Positions 1 through 64,000 of a stretch of 64,000 nucleotides of DNA are shown here, piece after piece. How positions within the stretch are numbered: position 1 is the first letter of the stretch; each line of letters begins with the position of its first letter. Made by a program: the position numbers and the translations under genes. The stretch is taken from NCBI RefSeq assembly GCF_004027225.2, contig NC_044282.2, forward strand, positions 55,694,397 to 55,758,396. The letters run 5' to 3'. Source of the DNA: Strigops habroptila. Its lineage: Eukaryota > Chordata > Aves > Psittaciformes > Psittacidae. The notes under the pieces are model-generated. The model did not search any database, was not told the origin of the DNA, and worked only from the letters and a program-made list of their open reading frames with translations.

Positions 1-53375
<53,375 letters not shown>

Positions 53376-53430
53376 GGCCCCGGGGAGGGGGCACACGGGG
53401 GGACGCCGCCGCTGCCGCCGCCGCCGGCGC

Positions 53431-53518
53431 GGAGGGAGGAGGGAGGGCGGACAGGCGGGGGCTCGGGTAGGGAGGGGAAGGGGAGGGAAAGGGGGAAAGG
53501 GGGAGGGGGAGGAAGGAA
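53431..53518 (+). other. Polypurine G-tract array upstream of the ATAD2B ATG
   Basis: GGGAGGAGGGAGGGCGG, GGGGGCTCGGGTAGGGAGGG and GGAGGGAAAGGGGGAAAGGG give more than eight G-tracts in ~90 bases on the plus strand; the ATAD2B sense strand is correspondingly C/T-rich. Fits a promoter quadruplex or, if transcribed, a pyrimidine-rich leader. Confidence 0.7.
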
Positions 53519-54300
53519 GAAAAGTGCTGCGGGGAAGCCGGTCCGCCGGGCAGAGCCACAGACGGAGCCGCGCCGGCTCCTCCCGTCGCTGCCGCCGCCT
53601 CCTCGGCTCAGTCTCGCACTAACTGGCCGCCATTACTGCCCCTTCTCCCTTTCTCTCCTCGGTCCGCAGCGAGGCCGCCGGTTGCCGCGAGGGGGCGCTG
53701 CGGCGCCGCTGCCGCCGCGCGCAGGCCGAGGCGGCCCCCGCTGCGTACGTTCTAGCACGGCACCGGCGCGCTCTATGGGCCTGGCGCCGGCCCCAGGGAG
53801 GAGGTGGCGGGCGGCGGGGTCCCCCGGGTGCGCTGGGGAGTCCGGTCCCGGTCCCCCGCCGTGCCCCGGAGAGCGCGGCCGGGGGCGCCCCGCGCAACCG
53901 GAGGGACGGTGCCTGAAGGGTGCGCGGCAGGCGGGGCGGCTTCCAGGGGAGCCCGGGCGGGATGTGCGCTGTCCTGTCAGGCTGAGGGGAGCGGCGGAGC
54001 CCGGGCGGCAGCGGCTGCGGCACTGGCCCCGCGGCAGGGCCCGAGCGGCCTTTGAGGCCCAGGGCCCGGGCCATGAGCGGCCCGAAGCCTGTCAGGAGCT
54101 GGCGGGCCGCCGGGCGGGCCTGGCCCGGCGCTCCCGGCGGGCGACGGAGCCGCCGCCGCCTTCTGAAGACCGAAGGCGAGGGATGAGGGTGCGCTTAGGT
54201 GAGGAGTTCACGGGCAGGGAAGCGGCTGCCCGCGTCGCGGGGGTGAAAGGTGGCACCCTTTACAGCCGAACAGGGTGCTCTGCCCGGGGCCGGGGACTCC

Positions 54301-57300
54301 AGCCTGCGGCTCCGCTCGCCCAGGGAAGCTGGCTCCAGTCGCTGGCACGACAGCTTGGGCGAACGGACCCTCCAAGGATAGGATCTCCCCAGTTTTCCAT
54401 GGAAGACTATTACACAGCCTGGTGAGTCTCACTATTAAGAAATCATCTTGATAGCCATGCTGTCAGGAATGAGCCCTTGCTTCGCCTGCCGTACAAGTCA
54501 CCGATAACATCTTCTGTGTTTTGGCCAGTAGCCTCAACTTGCGTTTGGTGTTCATTGCTCGGCTGAAAAGCTTATTTTTCTCTCACCTCCCTCTATCACA
54601 AATCAGATAACCCCTTTTTAAAGGTAAGAAGAATTGTATGTATTAGAGTACATTGGATGCCTGAGTGATTTTCAGACTATTCATGAACTATAATTCCTTC
54701 TCACTGATGTGCAGGAAGAATCACTTCCCCCTCACCACAACTTTTTGCCCTTTATTGAACTTAGCACAGCGCCTGCACATAAGCCCTGAAACTAAAATCT
54801 CTGTAAAAGAAACGTAGCTGAGTTATACAAGCGTAGAACTGTAGGTGACAAAGTACCAACCTTTCGATGTTCACACTGATTTGTTTGGCACCGCTGGGCA
54901 AGTTATTTCAGTTGCTTTCTGCTTCTTTAACAAAACAGAATAGCATAATAAAATTACTGATCACATGGCTCAGGCTGTTAGGCTTGAGCAAGCTTTATCA
55001 AAGTATTTTTATTGTTTAAAGATGGAAAGTGCAATAATGTTTTAGTAAAGAACAGTAAATGCAAAGACTATTATTCCGCTTTACCTGCATACTCCCACAT
55101 CTTTTCAAGATTAAAGTCTGAAAAAGAATGGTAGAGCATATGCTTAAAAATACAAAATACACAACAACATTAGGCTATATAATAAGAAAATGGGCTATTT
55201 AGATTTCCAAGCAAAAGTTTTCCTACTGTGAACAGCAACAAATTTTCATTTTTATGAGATAGTGCACAGTACAGTGTGTTTCGGTGCAGGAATTATGGTA
55301 TTTTTCTCATCTGACATTCTATATTTAGAGCTTTGAACGTGCGTTAGCAACAGTACTTCATCTCCTGTTCAAGAATCTGCAGGGTCTTTCAAAAGTAGAG
55401 TTGTTCTGCTCCATGAGATCAGTTTTGTTTTGTATCCTTTGTTTCTTCATTTATTTGTTTAAAGGTTATGAAAGGATGTAGCAATTTCATGCATTTGTAG
55501 GCTAAAGGAGTATGTTAATTAAAAACCTACAGTGGATTTTGAAACTGGTGTTGGAAATCACTTCCTTTTATCCTTCAAAAGTAAGAACAGAAGGAAACTG
55601 CAAGAGACTGTTCCTTCTCAGACACATTGTGGGAATGGACCAGGAGATGATGTTTGCTAAGAGTTAGTATCACAACTCTTGATGACAAGTAATGTACTTT
55701 CCATTTCTGTCCCGTACTACTGATAGGCAGTGTAACTCGGATATGGTGTCCAAATTCCATTGGTCTGAAAATGAAAAATAACATATTGATCTTCTTCAAG
55801 TTTTTGTATGCATCACAAAAATACCATCCCCATTTTGGGAACACCAACAGATCAATCTGTGGCCCAAAAAAGAGCCCAGACTGCAGCAGTTCTACTGAAT
55901 GTCATAACTCAGGATTGCAATGCATTGGCAGGACCGTTTGGGGAAGCTTGCATAACATCTGTTTGCAACATGCCTGATGCAAACCAGCACTCCTCCTCTT
56001 ATGAATGCTGATGACTTTGAAAAAGTAAAATAAACTTTGTCGTTATGCAAGCAAATTGATTTTCCTGGGTGCCTATCTGCTTGAAGCACAACTTAAAAGC
56101 TATTTGTTTTACATTTACTAAGTATATTTTTACCATAGCTGTGTCCTTTTTTCTTCTTTTTAGTGTTTGGATCTCATTCCTGTGAGCCATACTCAAGTGA
56201 GTACTCTTTATGACGCCAGAGGGACTACTCTTGTAGAGGGATTGATGTAGTTAAAAATCCCTGCTCACTGCTTTGGACATTTTTAGTGCTTCATTCTCAT
56301 TATGTTAGCATAGTAGGGGACATGTAAAGACATGCTTCAGTTTGGATGTTTACTCCCTAGATTGTTTTTCACAGATGGTTTTATTTTCAGGTTTCTTAGT
56401 TGTCCTGTCCCTTTACAAGGTGTGGCTAGTTATTTTGACTCAAACAGCTTTCGGCTTTATAGCATCTATGTAAGCTCTATCACCCTATTTTAGTACTGAC
56501 AATATACATAAATAAATCATTAATTACAATGTTTCCTTGTTAGTTTTGTTTGGAATTTTTGGTTGTAATACAGAGAACATGTTAACATAAGATTAATATT
56601 TTATACCACACATACTTAGAGATTTAAATGTGGTTTAACAATGAAAGATTATTTACTGTAGAAGTGGATTTAGATTAATTTCACTAATCCAAGATTTTAC
56701 TCTTTCCTATTTTTTGTATCTGTATATGCAGAAAAATATTTGTGGAAAAAAGTAACTCCGAGTAGCAAAAGGCAAAAGACAATGAAGAAAAGAAGGGTAG
56801 AAGGACTGGAGCCACACTCCACTAAGTATTGCATAAAAATTTTGTATAGCTCATTCCCAGTAAGATTCAATTTCAAGATTTGTAGTTTGGTCTTACAGAC
56901 AGATGCCTGAATGCTTCTGAAAACAAATGCCATTGGGAATGACTGTATTTCAAATGGAACCAATTTATAACAAATGCTGAAGCTTGCAGCAGTGTTCAAA
57001 ACCCTTTTATCTCCAGTTGTTCATAAAAGAGATTAAGATATCTGAAACATATATTAAGAAGCCACAACATCTGCTGTGGCAGGTACACTGCTGGGAAATG
57101 GGAAAAATATGAACAAGTAGTTAAGCAAAAGACTCCCGCTCCATTAAACGTGACTCAGGGAATGGAATCTTACTGGAACTTAGCAGTGTAAAAAGACATT
57201 AAAAATGGCCCAGGATGGAAAGGCTTCTTTGCTCCGTGAGTAGTATTTAGGACACAAAAAATATTTGGAGATGGAAGATTTTGTTGTCACATGTCCCTAT

Positions 57301-60300
57301 TTTACAGGGAAATCAGGAACGTGTTATAACAAAAGAAAAAGTCCTTCATTCCTTATTCAGAACTTCTGTAGAGCTTTTCATCCTAGTAAGGACCAAAGGG
57401 GTCTATTCAGTGAGTTATCATTTGCTTCAATCATCGGCAATTTACCAGAGATTACTTTGCAGTATCTCTGAATAGCTATAATATTCCAAAGAATGGAAAT
57501 CAAATCATCTTTTCAGGACTCTATTTATAAGCTCTTCTGTGCCCCTCTCTGTCATGCTGTCAACTCATCCTGGTTTCAGTTGAATCTCGAAATAAAAAAG
57601 ATTCACAAGAGATCTTGCTTTTGTAAACCTGCTCTAAGTCCTGTCCTGAGGGGATGTTAGGAGATTTAAGATTGTGTGGTTTCTCCTTTGAGAACTGTCC
57701 ATCATGAAGATAAGCCCATGGGATATAAGTTTGGAAACACCAAAGCAGCAGTGTCCAGTAATCAGGATTGGTACTACCTTGAACTTGAACACATATGGTG
57801 ATACAGTCACTCCACATTGCAGGCATTTTGCAATGTTATTAAAGGTAGCTCATAATCTGAAGACTACCATGATAATTTTAAAAATGTGTAATAATTACAT
57901 TTTAGAATTAAATAGTTAATGTTCATTTCTGTTATCACCACAGCTATCTGAAGATTCTTTTCCACACTACAATAGATAGTATCGGTGCAACTTGAAGCAG
58001 GATCAGAGAGTAGATTTCTTAGATGACATTAAATGGGAGTGGTAAGACTTACCTCCTAATATTTCAAAATTATCTTTCCATCACATCCAGCCATTAGCTT
58101 CCACAACATTTTTCCCCACTCAGCTAAGGTTACAGGAGATAGTTTTTCTAATGCTAATAATTGTGTAAAACTCACAGGCTGATGATATTTTAAGCCAAGA
58201 ATCTGCAGGGTTTGTTTTTCACTATCATTCAGGCTGTAAATTACTTCCATCTTGGACAAAAGTGGCAAAGCATCTCACTTTGGTGTTTATGATCGTTAAT
58301 CATATGAAAGCAGCACTGCCAGCCTGTTACTATGCTGGGTGATGGAAAGCTTTGTAGTAAGAAACAGACTCTGTCCTAAAATGCTTACAATAAAAATAGG
58401 CATTTATTAACACATTCGTAGATAAGCTTTAGGACCATAAGAATCCAGAATGACTTGATGAAGGTAATGCAAGCAGCCTATCAGAAATATCATTTGTCCA
58501 TCAATCTCCCAGGTCCTTACACACAGTCTTAGCTTTAGAAGTATGTTTCCTTGTTACAGATCCAAGAACAATCTCATAAACTACACTTCCATGTCATAGT
58601 TGTAATTTCATTGAAGAGTATCTTTGAGAATTCACATCATATGTTATTTCCAAATCTGTGTTACCTGCTACAAACAGTTGCTCAGGCCATCTTGAATTTT
58701 TCATGGTTTTAAGCATTCCACACTACTGGTCAAACTGAAGCTATTTTCACTTCTCTTGTGGATTTACAGCCCAAGAGTCCAGCAGCATGTGTAGATATTC
58801 CTTTCATTGCATGGGGGTAACACCCTCTTCACAAACGCTGGTTCACCCAACATCTCCCATAAAACAGTGACTCACTTTTCCATTGCACAGCAAACTTCCC
58901 AGAAACATCAGTTCCTTGAGCTGCTTCTCCCTGTGTGGCAGCCTGCAAGGTTTAACATTCCTGTGAGGAGCATGTGGGAAAAGGACACTGTGCAGATGAA
59001 TGTGCTGTCTTTGTCAATGGAATTGCCAAGTACAGAATAACCAGGTTCTGTTCTGTTTATTTTACAGTCCCATTTCCCTCCTGTTCCATTACAGCTCTGT
59101 GTGCACACACTTACAAAAGGCTTCAGGCAACAACTGCTATCTCAAGTTAAGGTCAATCAATATAGCTGACTTGCTGATGTTTAATTATAGGTAGCTGATG
59201 GTTTCCTCTGGCATGGGTTAACCCGGTTAAATATATGGTTTAAACTTATCCCTTCAAAATTAATTTTCTGCTTGTTTTTAGATACACATGTGCACTAGTT
59301 TTCCTGTGACCTTGATGGGATGGGTGGTGACAGCTAAAACACTGCTGTACTTCATCAACACTGAGATTCACTCCTACATTATAAAACAAGTTCAGGGGTT
59401 GTTTCTATCTTCCACACCAGTGCATCCGATCTCTCCTGACAAAGACGGCATGAGATGGTTGTATTCATCTCATGAATACCCTGTAGAGTATTTCAGTGAA
59501 CTCAGTCTGGGCTGTTTGCTTCTATTCACCACCCAGTAAGAAAAGGTCCATTTGCTTCTGTTCATCTTGTGTACTATTTCTCGCCAGAGAATAAGCTGTA
59601 TGAAATGCACAAAGTCTAAAAGGATTTTAGTGACATCTTGATTGTAACAATACTCTCACTTAAAAATATGCAGCTTTTGAGAAAAACTGATTTGTTACAT
59701 TATATGGGAGTTGAAGACACAGTAACTTCTTAAGATTTTTCTTACTCCTATGCTTTATCAGTAGTTTCAGTCCTGAGGGAGAACAGCTGTACTTAGAAGA
59801 GCTTTTAAGAAACCACTAAATTCACTAGGACACCGATGCCTATTGTAGTAGGTCAGCGTGTCTCCAGCTGTACTCTGATTTCCAGTAATAGACCTAATCT
59901 TCTAAATCAATACGTGATTGCAGTTGGGAAGCCTGCATCATTACACCAGGTAAGTCCAATCTTGCCTCCTTCCATGCTTACCTCTGAGTCTGTATATTTT
60001 TTACAGAAAGGGCCCCCAAGCAGGAGTTAAGCATATTACTGAACTTCTGTGTTCAATGAAATGGAGCCAATGTACTTAAAATATTGGAAGAAAATATAAA
60101 ACAGTCCAGAAAATGTAAAACAACCTTCTGAAGTTTTACCTAGGGCTTTGTAAATTCCTCAGACTTTTCAACAGTGGTGTGGTATGATAGGCTTAAGTTC
60201 TAAACATATAAAACCTCATTTAATAGAATCCATAAGTAACACTTGCGACAAACAAGTGCCTTCTATCCAAAAATATCGGTTATTTAAAACATTAAATAAA

Positions 60301-61200
60301 TCCAGGGAGAATAGAATTCAGAAATCTGTATTTTTCAGTAAAAGACCCCACATATTTTACACCAAAACAAAGGGCAAATTTCTTACTATTTTCCTTGAAG
60401 ATTCACAGGCAGGAGCTGTGATTAGATCTCATCCAGTTAAAACTTAACGATTAATCCAAATTGCCTTCTAAAGGTTTAGTGCATTGTGATGTACATTACA
60501 AAGAGGAAGAAATTAAAACTGTCAAGGGTCAGATTTTACTTCTTTTACTCACCTTTACTGAACTCTGAGACTAAGCACCTTATTTCAGTGTTTTTGAAGA
60601 ATGTGATTGTAATTGTTAAAATTAAGGGATTGTGGGAACAGGTCCCACATGAAGACGACATTCAATGAAGTATCACCTTTGATTGCACTTGTAAATTCGC
60701 AGTGGCTTTCCCATTAATTAATATGAATTAGCTGGTTGTGGCTGTTCAATTTAGGTTAATTCTAAATGTTTCACAGTGCATCACTAATCATTGAAAAAAA
60801 CCCAACCCTTGTTAAAAAGCATGCAGGTGCAGGCCATGGATCGCAGGGAATCACTGCTTTCGCTCCACTCCGTGCACGTTCCCAGGCCCTGACCGCTCTG
60901 CCGCAGTGTTTGCTTTGGATAGCTCCTAGCACCACCATCCATCCCGCCGAGTGGGACTTCTCCAAGGGCCCAACACACCGCAATATCACAGCTCCCACCG
61001 AGCAGGGAGGCTCTGCTAAATGCTTCTTGCCTCCCTGAAGATCCTGTCTCTTTCTCCCCTTTCTAATGTACCCTGGGGAACTCGGAGGCTCTGCTTTCCA
61101 ACCACCACGCTGCTCTTTTGTCCTCTGTGCAAGGCCTTGGCAAAGCTGCTTTTCACATATGTCAACACTCGCCCTTAATTAGTCCTTCCAGCATAATGAG
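54301..61200. other. Interval between the two CpG islands
   Basis: About 6.9 kb with ordinary base composition. A good donor-like site (CTG|GTGAGT) occurs at 54,422. Several plus- and minus-strand frames of 65-100 codons exist (for example 55,808-56,011 and 58,056-58,268), but none shows splice-linked continuity or a family match. I see no CR1 here. No gene can be supported. Confidence 0.6.
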
Positions 61201-61214
61201 GCATTCCATCGCCA

Positions 61215-62560
61215 AATGGCTCAGTGTGCGGCTGTTCCTGCCGTTCGTCGCACGGCTGGAAGGACAAAGAGCCGGGCCAGCACCACGCCAGCGCTGCGGG
61301 AGCAGCCGGGCAGGCCGGAGCAGAGGTGTGGGCACAGCCGGCTGTCACGGACACTGGCCCCATTCTCTGTCATTGTGGCTCCCGCTGAATGCTGCGTTTT
61401 GCCCGCGGCCCGTGCGCGTACAGATACATGAACTCTCTTTTGTTCTTCAGCCAGGACGGGAAACACTGCCCTGGCACTACAACGCACTGGCTTAGCAGAC
61501 AGAAGTCTACCCGCCCCTCCAAGGGTGACAGCAGCCCTTGCGCGGTGTCACCAGCCACGGCCGCGGTGCTGCACCAGGTCCATGCCGGCACATTTTGCCG
61601 CCTGCCCTTACAGAACGACCCGCAGCGGGGCGAGGAGGGCCCGGCTCCTTCGGCCGGGACGCAGCGGGCCGTCAGCCCCGCCAGCCCGTGCCGCTCCCGG
61701 GAGGACCGGGCAGTGGAGGGTTAGCACCCGGAGCAGCAGCGCTTCGCCCCGCATACGCCCGCGGGTCCGGATCCCCACACCGACCCACTCCCGACGCGGC
61801 ACGGCGTGTCCCCAGCCCCCCGTCGCCATGGCGCCGAGGCCCCGCCTCCCGGCGGTAGGGGCGGAGCTCTGCCCCCCGGCCCCGCCTCACCCCGTCCGGG
61901 CGGGGGCAGCGGCTGTCCCGGCCGTTGGCGGCCGCGCGTGCGCGGTGTGGCGCGGGACACTGCTCAGCCGGCGCGGCGGGGAGGCCGGTGCGGGGCTGAG
62001 GTGGCGGTTGCCGGGTGAGTTGCTGCGGGGCAGAGGCCGGGCTGGCCGGGGGAGCGCCTCCGCCTAGCCGGCGCTCCTGCAGCTCCGACCGGGTTTGAAC
62101 TTTGCCCGCGGCCGTCCTGAGGGGAACGGCGGGCTGAGTCTTGTCGCTGTCTTTTCCCGGCCGCTTCGCCCCACTCCGCCGGCGGCCCCTGGTCCCGTCC
62201 CGCGTGGAGCGAGGCGTCAGCGCGACGTCCCTGGGCGCAGGCAGGGCGGGGGGGTCGTTATTCGGGTCCCTTTCTCGGCGCCTCCGGGGCATTCCTTGTT
62301 CCTCCGCCTTACAGCCGCGTTATGGTCCGGTCGTCTCTAACAATGCCTCAGGGGCTGCCCCCCGCGGGGCCGGCGTGTTTTAGACAACGGCTTTGACAGG
62401 AGGCGCGGAGCGTCTGCCCCGTGCGGGGCTGGGCTGGGCTGGGCTGGGCTGTGCGGGCGGAGCCCGGCCTGGGCACCGGGAGCGCGAGCAAGCGCCGGTG
62501 CGGCAGCCGCAGGAGGAGCAGGTTTCTCTCCAAAGTGCGCAGCCCTTGCAGCCGGCTGGG
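61215..62560. promoter_or_regulatory. Second CpG island, presumed promoter of a rightward gene
   Basis: CpG- and GC-rich DNA with GC boxes (for example GGGGCGGAGC at 61,859-61,868) and no TATA box. It sits 8 kb upstream of ATAD2B in head-to-head position. By mammalian gene order the rightward gene would be UBXN2A, whose first exon is non-coding; nothing in the sequence proves that. Confidence 0.7.
61900..62014 (+). other. Candidate non-coding first exon of a rightward gene
   Basis: Ends at a strong donor, TTGCCGG|GTGAGT (exon end 62,014). The start is not determined; 61,900 is only a nominal boundary inside the island. No long conserved reading frame is carried, which fits a 5' UTR exon. Could be UBXN2A by synteny or an unrelated non-coding transcript. 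Confidence 0.35.
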
Positions 62561-64000
62561 GGGCAGACGGGCGGGCTGTGGTTTTACCTGAGCGTATCGG
62601 TCACATTCAGGCCATTAGGTTTGATGTTCATCTCGCTTTTAATTTGCTCTGGCAGTTTCTCAGTAGCTGCTTGTTTCTTTGTCGCACGGTACAGCGCGGT
62701 TTTCAGTCATCATTTATGCGTGGTGTAGTGACAGACTGCGCTCTGCTGTAAATAGCTTTCAACTGGAGAAGTTTACTTTCTGCCGGACTTGGTAAGGCAG
62801 GCTTTCATGGGGGCCAGGGCTGTGTGTGCTTGCTTGGCTATTTCTGCCCTTCAGACCGAGGAAAGCATCAAAGGTAGTTTCTGTTTTGCTTTTCTTGCAT
62901 TAAAATAACCGGATGCGTGGGCTGAACAATATTGAACACAAAAATATCTGCAAAAACTAATATGTCTGTAACTGTGTAGGTGAGAGCTGCTTGTTTCTGA
63001 GAACCATCTATGAAATGTCACTGCTGGGTCAGTGACCTGTTCCCCATGGAGCTGGTTGCAGGGCTGGAGCTTCGGCTGGTGGAGAGCCTTTGGGGCTGGA
63101 GAAGCCAATCTGAGCTGGGAAAGGCCAGGAGTATCCTCCCACAGTTACTAGATGTGGCTGTGGTGGGCTGCTGCCAGCTTCTGCTTCTTCCACCTCCAGA
63201 GATTAAATTTAAAATGGAGAAAGTTCCAATCTGTGATACTTTTTATTACCCAAAACCTATGTACCAAAACGCTTAATATTTGAAGTATCAGCTAGGGATG
63301 TCTGTTAGAAATTGGCAGGAGAGGTTGTTTTTGCTAGTTGGGTTGGCTTGCTGAAGTGCTTGCACTGCAGTCTGGTCACTATCTCCTAATGGCTTTTTGG
63401 TCATAATAAACGTCAGTATGCTCTATAAGGGTGATTTCTTTACGTTGATACATTAACACAAATGTTTCTTCTAGGCATAATTGCTGTTGTACTTCAGAAG
63501 GAACAGCGACTTTCACAGCTGACCAGTTATGAATACTGTTCGTGCACATTTGAGGCCAGCCTAATGTAGCAAAAGAATTAGTCTGAAGAGCTGCTTCATT
63601 GTGTCTGTCTCTCTTTAACAGCTCTGATGACATGACACAGAGAATCAACAAAAGCAGATGGCTGGAGGTGGCTCTTGTTGCTTTGGGGAGTACTCTGTTG
63701 AATAGCGAAAGATAAGAAGATAAGCACATTAACACAAAAAGTACTTTGAGCTAAAGTGCGTTAAAACTTAATTTGAGAGAAGATTGAAAAATTGTATTTT
63801 TTAAGTACATGTATTCACTGTACTTGATACTGAAAGTTCTTTTTTCCAAGTGCAGGTACGAAGTTCCAAGTACAGTGATCAGATATGCTTATAAGATCAT
63901 AATGTACCAGCACAGTCTCGTAAATGTAATGTTCTGGCAGAACATTTGGGGGGGATGACTGTACCACGTCTTGTGTGACATATCAGAGGTGTGCTAAGTA
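62561..64000. other. Non-coding sequence right of the second CpG island
   Basis: Ordinary AT-rich sequence, plausibly the first intron of the rightward gene. I looked for the start of a UBX-domain protein and for other coding exons and found none. Frames at 63,010-63,276 (+) and 63,379-63,735 (-) have no recognisable features. Confidence 0.55.

Noticed and set aside
53376-53396. An earlier in-frame start seven codons upstream of the ATAD2B ATG
   Set aside because: The codon there is GTG, not ATG, and the family start MVNTRKSS matches the downstream ATG, which has a good Kozak context.
54430-60450. Endogenous retrovirus or retropseudogene between the CpG islands
   Set aside because: Scattered 65-100 codon frames lack gag, pol or env motifs, paired LTRs or a primer-binding site.
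61672-62292. 206-codon minus-strand frame in the second CpG island
   Set aside because: Same GC artefact: Arg/Pro/Ala-rich with no recognisable domain and several competing frames in both strands.
54430-64000. UBXN2A coding exons
   Set aside because: I looked for the N-terminal and UBX-domain sequence on the plus strand and found none; only a promoter and possible non-coding first exon can be argued.

Overview
This is a 64 kb piece of a vertebrate nuclear genome, most likely a bird. The evidence is a mammalian-style intron/exon gene, two CpG islands, several CR1 LINE fragments that end in the ATTCTATG-type tail repeat typical of sauropsid CR1, and short introns. A crocodilian or turtle cannot be fully excluded. 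No bacterial genes, CRISPR array or tRNA/rRNA genes were seen.

About 53 kb (1 to ~53,600) is one gene on the minus strand. I recognise it as ATAD2B, the chromatin AAA+ ATPase with a bromodomain. I placed 23 coding exons by translating the minus strand between splice sites and comparing with the known ATAD2B protein. Every exon length agrees with the reading phase of its neighbours: 3,193 coding bases, that is 1,064 residues plus one base. The order is a basic/acidic N-terminal region (exons 1-9), AAA1 with Walker A, Walker B, sensor 1 and arginine fingers (exons 10-16), the degenerate second AAA module (exons 17-20), and the bromodomain (exons 21-23). The NIF shelf in the bromodomain, where ATAD2 has RVF, separates it from the paralogue. 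The last exons and the 3' UTR lie to the left of base 1.

The introns hold repeats: five CR1 3' ends of a younger type, two older CR1 copies, one probable MIR-like SINE, an AT-rich palindromic array grown inside a CR1, short exact tandem duplications, and a perfect 15-bp hairpin. The long intron 1 (37,072-53,219) carries most of the recent CR1 sequence, including a tail-to-tail inverted pair at 45.0-46.1 kb.

The right end has two CpG islands. The first (about 52.7-54.3 kb) contains the ATAD2B start codon and presumed promoter. The second (about 61.2-62.6 kb) looks like a promoter with a non-coding first exon on the plus strand. In mammals UBXN2A lies head-to-head with ATAD2B, so it is the natural candidate, but no UBXN2A coding sequence is visible here. 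The 54.4-61.2 kb interval has no gene I can support. I did not find a new multi-gene system. The most useful leads are splice-site oddities in ATAD2B, the inverted CR1 pair, the repeats flanking exon 7, and the split promoter arrangement.
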